From contig JANNFX010000119.1 of the NCBI GenBank assembly GCA_031380225.1, positions 1-44,151 of the forward strand: a stretch of 44,151 bases of DNA, read 5' to 3'. Origin of the DNA: JANNFX01 sp031380225 (GTDB lineage Bacteria > Pseudomonadota > Alphaproteobacteria > Rhizobiales > Hyphomicrobiaceae). The position numbers and the translations under genes are program-made. The notes under the pieces were generated by a model. It worked only from the letters and a program-made list of their open reading frames with translations, did not search any database and had not been told where the DNA came from. The number at the start of each line of letters is the position of its first letter. Position 1 is the stretch's first letter. Shown piece after piece: positions 42,198-44,151 of the stretch.

Positions 42198-42277
42198 GGT
42201 CCCACTATAGCGAGCGGCGAAGCGCTGTGCGAGAGGGATCGAAAGATCGTTTTGGTTGTTGGTTTCTTTGCAACAGA

Positions 42278-42309
42278 AAACGCCCGGACATTTCTACTTC
42301 CGGGCGTTT
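42278..42309. terminator. Terminator downstream of the phasin gene
   Basis: AAACGCCCGGA (42278-42288) and TCCGGGCGTTT (42299-42309) pair perfectly over 11 bp with a 10-nt loop and A/T flanks. It ends the phasin transcript on the minus strand and could act both ways. Confidence 0.82.
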
Positions 42310-42342
42310 GCAATCGTCGTAACTTTATTGAGGAGGCTGAGA

Positions 42343-42798
42343 TTAGCTGGTCTTCTTGGCCGTTTCGAACGCCTTTGAAGACGCCTGAGTCACGGTTTCC
42401 ATGGTCTGCTGGCCGAGCTTGGTCGAGAGTTCAAACAATTCCTTAGCCTGTGCACCAGCAACCTGGAACTGCTGTTGCATGAAGCTGGTCTGCAACCGCA
42501 GAGCTTCCGGGAAGGTCTTGGCGCGAGCGATGGCTTGAGCGGCATCAAACACGGCTTCGGTGTTGACTTCCGTGTTACGGATGACTTTGTCGCCGAACGA
42601 CTTGGCGCCAGCGTGCATGGTGACCATGGCGTCTTCAACGGCCTTGTTGCTGTCTTTGGCCATCGAGCTCATCTTGGCATAAGCTTCGCGCGACTTGGCA
42701 ACGCCGTCTTCTGCCATAGCTTGAACGTTTTCTGGGATGCGGGCGTCCTTGGCGGCAGCGAACATGTCCTGGGCCTGGCGCGTGAATTGGTCTGTCAT
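42343..42798 (-). CDS. Phasin family protein
   Basis: A 151-residue helical protein that coats polyhydroxyalkanoate granules. It begins MTDQFTRQAQDMFAAAKDAR and has the phasin-2 pattern of amphipathic helices (IPENVQAMAEDGVAKSREAY, then EVNTEAVFDAAQAIARAKTF, EALRLQTSFMQQQFQVAGAQ) and an alanine- and lysine-rich end. ATG at 42798 has GAGGAAACAGCCT upstream; ATG at 42843 only adds an unlikely leader. A promoter with a TGC-rich overlap lies ~85 nt upstream and a terminator follows, so it is a single-gene unit. It implies PHB storage. Confidence 0.92.
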   Translation of the reverse strand: MTDQFTRQAQDMFAAAKDARIPENVQAMAEDGVAKSREAYAKMSSMAKDSNKAVEDAMVTMHAGAKSFGDKVIRNTEVNTEAVFDAAQAIARAKTFPEALRLQTSFMQQQFQVAGAQAKELFELSTKLGQQTMETVTQASSKAFETAKKTS

Positions 42799-42880
42799 AG
42801 GCTGTTTCCTCAATTTAAATACGATGATGGGGCTTCTAGTCAAAGGATCAAACCAAGATTTGGCCGATCAACTTGAGCGT

Positions 42881-42908
42881 AAAATAGCATAAATTTGGTG
42901 CAGCGCAA
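42881..42908 (-). promoter_or_regulatory. Probable phasin promoter with TGC-rich operator
   Basis: On the minus strand TTGCGC (42908-42903), 16 nt, then TATTTT (42886-42881). The -35 overlaps TGCGCTGCA (42907-42899), a TGC-N3-GCA palindrome of the kind reported for PhaR regulators of phasins. Leader length would be ~75 nt. Confidence 0.45.
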
Positions 42909-42981
42909 CATTTATTTTCGCGATGCACAAGACGAGAATAAATAAATTAATTATTACCGTTTAATTTCATGTGGTTATAGT

Positions 42982-42997
42982 TGTTTCATGTGAAACA
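42982..42997. promoter_or_regulatory. parS-like ParB-binding site
   Basis: TGTTTCATGTGAAACA differs at a single central base from the bacterial parS consensus TGTTTCACGTGAAACA. It lies in a non-coding gap. ParB loading here would place this window in the origin region. parAB themselves are not in the window. Confidence 0.55.
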
Positions 42998-43174
42998 AAA
43001 TGAGCATCCTTGGCGCCGGTCCGGGGCATTTTCTTTGCGACTGCACCGTTCCAGAGCTGTATCAGCGACTTATTGGCTTTGCTTAAGAAAAATTAGTGGC
43101 TCCAGCTATGGTCGAGCCGTAATCGAGGCCAGCCGCGCCAACGCTGTTGCTACGGCATTGAATTCACACCTGCT

Positions 43175-43804
43175 TCAGGTGACCGGCTTCTCAACCGCCT
43201 TTTCGATCATCTTTCGCAACGCTTCGATATCAACCTTGCGAATGTAATGTGGGATGTTGCCCCAAATAGCGTGGTAGCCGAATTTGCCGTGCTCCATTTC
43301 GTCGATCGCGTCTTCCTTCGGCCAGTTCTGATAGAGCACCCGGTACATCGCTGTGATGAGCCCGGTCCGGTCGGCGCCATGCTGGCAGTGCAGCAGCACT
43401 GGACCTTTGGCTTCAGACTGGCGAATGGCAGCGAGTGCGCGGACGACATCCTCGGTCTCAATGTGCCAAGTAAAAATTGGAACGCGGATCAGTTTGATTC
43501 CGGTACCTTTAAGCAGCGCCTTGTCCGTATGAAACGCGCGCAAGCTGACGACGGTCATGATGCCGGGGTCTTTTGCCAAGAATTTGAAGCCGCCGGCCTC
43601 AGGTTGAGCGCTGCGATAAAAATTGCCGGACACGTGGTTGAGGTTTGGTACGCCGGCGATCGTGACTGTCGCCGCCCATTTTGCCGGCCGCGCCTCAACA
43701 GATGACGGCTGTGATGCAGGTTCTTTCGCCAACACCAGGGGTGCAGTCGAAGCATGCACGCAAGCTGCAAGTGCGAGCGCTGCAATTGGCCGAATTCTGA
43801 GCAT
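43175..43804 (-). CDS. Exported dual-specificity/tyrosine phosphatase-like protein
   Basis: A 209-residue protein with an N-terminal signal (LRIRPIAALALAACVHAS). LAAC at 12-15 also fits a lipobox, so lipoprotein or periplasmic forms are both possible. The phosphatase domain spans ~45-200, with NFYRSAQPE, VVSLRAF and the P-loop VLLHCQHGADRTGL: His139, Cys140 and Arg146 form the CX5R signature. The CQHGADRTG form resembles bacterial DSP/PTP-like and inositol-phosphate phosphatases. The substrate is unknown. ATG at 43804 is chosen because it starts the signal; longer ORFs run into hemF. Confidence 0.88.
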   Translation of the reverse strand: MLRIRPIAALALAACVHASTAPLVLAKEPASQPSSVEARPAKWAATVTIAGVPNLNHVSGNFYRSAQPEAGGFKFLAKDPGIMTVVSLRAFHTDKALLKGTGIKLIRVPIFTWHIETEDVVRALAAIRQSEAKGPVLLHCQHGADRTGLITAMYRVLYQNWPKEDAIDEMEHGKFGYHAIWGNIPHYIRKVDIEALRKMIEKAVEKPVT

Positions 43805-43902
43805 GAGGATGGTCCCAAGGTTTCGCCGGGAAACTAAGGACACAATTGAGACGAAAGTGGTCCGCTGCTTCGTGTTCTGAGGCACCACTGGCAATAAAAC
43901 GT

Positions 43903-44151
43903 CTACGGCCACTTCACCACTGGTGGCATCGACGACAATATGCTTTCGACGTTGCCGCCAGTTTTGAGGCCAAACATGGTGCCGCGGTCGTAGAGGAGAT
44001 TGTATTCGACATACCGGCCCCGCCGAATGAGCTGTTCTTCGCGGTCTGCGTCGGTCCATTTGGTTCCGTAGTTACCGCGGACCAGCATCGGATAAACACG
44101 CGCGAACGCGCGGCCAACATCTTGCGTGAAGGCAAGCGCCGCGTCGAAGCC
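43903..44151 (-). CDS. hemF: Oxygen-dependent coproporphyrinogen III oxidase (3' end only)
   Basis: The last 82 residues of HemF, which converts coproporphyrinogen III to protoporphyrinogen IX in haem synthesis. The segments NYGTKWTDADREEQLIRRGR, YVEYNLLYDRGTMFGLKTGG and ESILSSMPPVVKWP are the conserved C-terminus of the family. The start lies beyond the window. Confidence 0.95.
   Translation of the reverse strand, partial: GFDAALAFTQDVGRAFARVYPMLVRGNYGTKWTDADREEQLIRRGRYVEYNLLYDRGTMFGLKTGGNVESILSSMPPVVKWP

Larger units (their letters stand above)
42799..43174. other. AT-rich non-coding region between phasin and phosphatase
   Basis: This 376-nt gap holds the probable phasin promoter (42881-42908), an AT-rich tract (42937-42970) and a parS-like 16-mer (42982-42997). 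No gene is supported; an ORF reading MFHVKQN over the 16-mer is judged a by-product of that site. Confidence 0.5.

Noticed and set aside
42981..43247. 88-codon plus-strand ORF starting MFHVKQN
   Set aside because: The start is created by the parS-like palindrome, there is no ribosome site, the rest is low-quality sequence and it overlaps the phosphatase gene.

Overview
The window is a chromosomal stretch of an alphaproteobacterium; the order cannot be fixed from the sequence. The evidence is the short atp operon order (atpA-G-D-C), the cluster HIG1 protein / PduO-type adenosyltransferase / etfB / etfA / 3-hydroxybutyryl-CoA dehydrogenase, mesaconyl-CoA hydratase of the ethylmalonyl-CoA pathway, a phasin, a bactofilin, and a GAAC-N7-GAAC LexA-type site. 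No rRNA, tRNA, CRISPR array, prophage or transposase was found.

Layout. 1-3945: end of atpA, then atpG, atpD and atpC, with two small uncharacterised genes between them (a coiled-coil protein after atpG, a CPFCG zinc-ribbon-like protein after atpD) and a family of ~35-nt repeats that carry Shine-Dalgarno-like ends. 3951-9426 (minus strand): small membrane protein, rppH, 3-hydroxybutyryl-CoA dehydrogenase, etfA, etfB, rhomboid protease, cob(I)alamin adenosyltransferase, HIG1 protein. 9669-13892 (plus): EnvC-like murein hydrolase activator, ctpA, yqaA-like, dsbB. 13893-15339: mostly non-coding, one 71-codon gene with a strong ribosome site, then a candidate LexA site ahead of ssb. 15340-17242: ssb, a CoA-binding protein, moeB-like. 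17833-21270: mch, a Cu/Zn superoxide dismutase-like protein that has lost most metal ligands, an FAD amine oxidase-like protein, and an AlkB-like dioxygenase. 21481-27080: dnaK (with a probable heat-shock promoter), dnaJ, an FMN reductase, a zeta-toxin-like pair, pyrF. 27205-28544 (minus): yraN and rsmI, divergent from an LpoA-type lipoprotein. 30070-35227 (plus): rdgB with an extra C-terminal domain, an active/inactive M16 peptidase pair, pgi. 35371-44151 (minus): a multi-pass membrane protein with a TIR-like cytosolic domain, ychJ carrying an in-frame palindromic element, bactofilin, a 21-codon micro-ORF with an 11-nt match to the anti-Shine-Dalgarno, a small membrane protein, gpmA, dapB, ppa, a GNAT acetyltransferase, phasin, a parS-like site, a dual-specificity phosphatase, and the end of hemF.

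How the genes fit together. Several point to polyhydroxybutyrate and acetyl-CoA metabolism: 3-hydroxybutyryl-CoA dehydrogenase, ETF, mesaconyl-CoA hydratase, the adenosyltransferase that makes the B12 cofactor used by the mutases of the ethylmalonyl-CoA pathway, and a phasin. Others serve envelope maintenance (EnvC, CtpA, LpoA, bactofilin, DsbB, M16 pair), stress and genome maintenance (DnaK/J, SSB, AlkB, RdgB, YraN) and central metabolism (Pgi, GpmA, DapB, Ppa, PyrF).

At least six different palindromic repeat families are scattered between, and once inside, genes. The strongest candidates for undescribed biology are the membrane/TIR-like protein, the micro-ORF at 38827-38892, the metal-site-degenerate SodC-like protein, the RdgB fusion, the parS-like site and the structured non-coding region at 14 kb.
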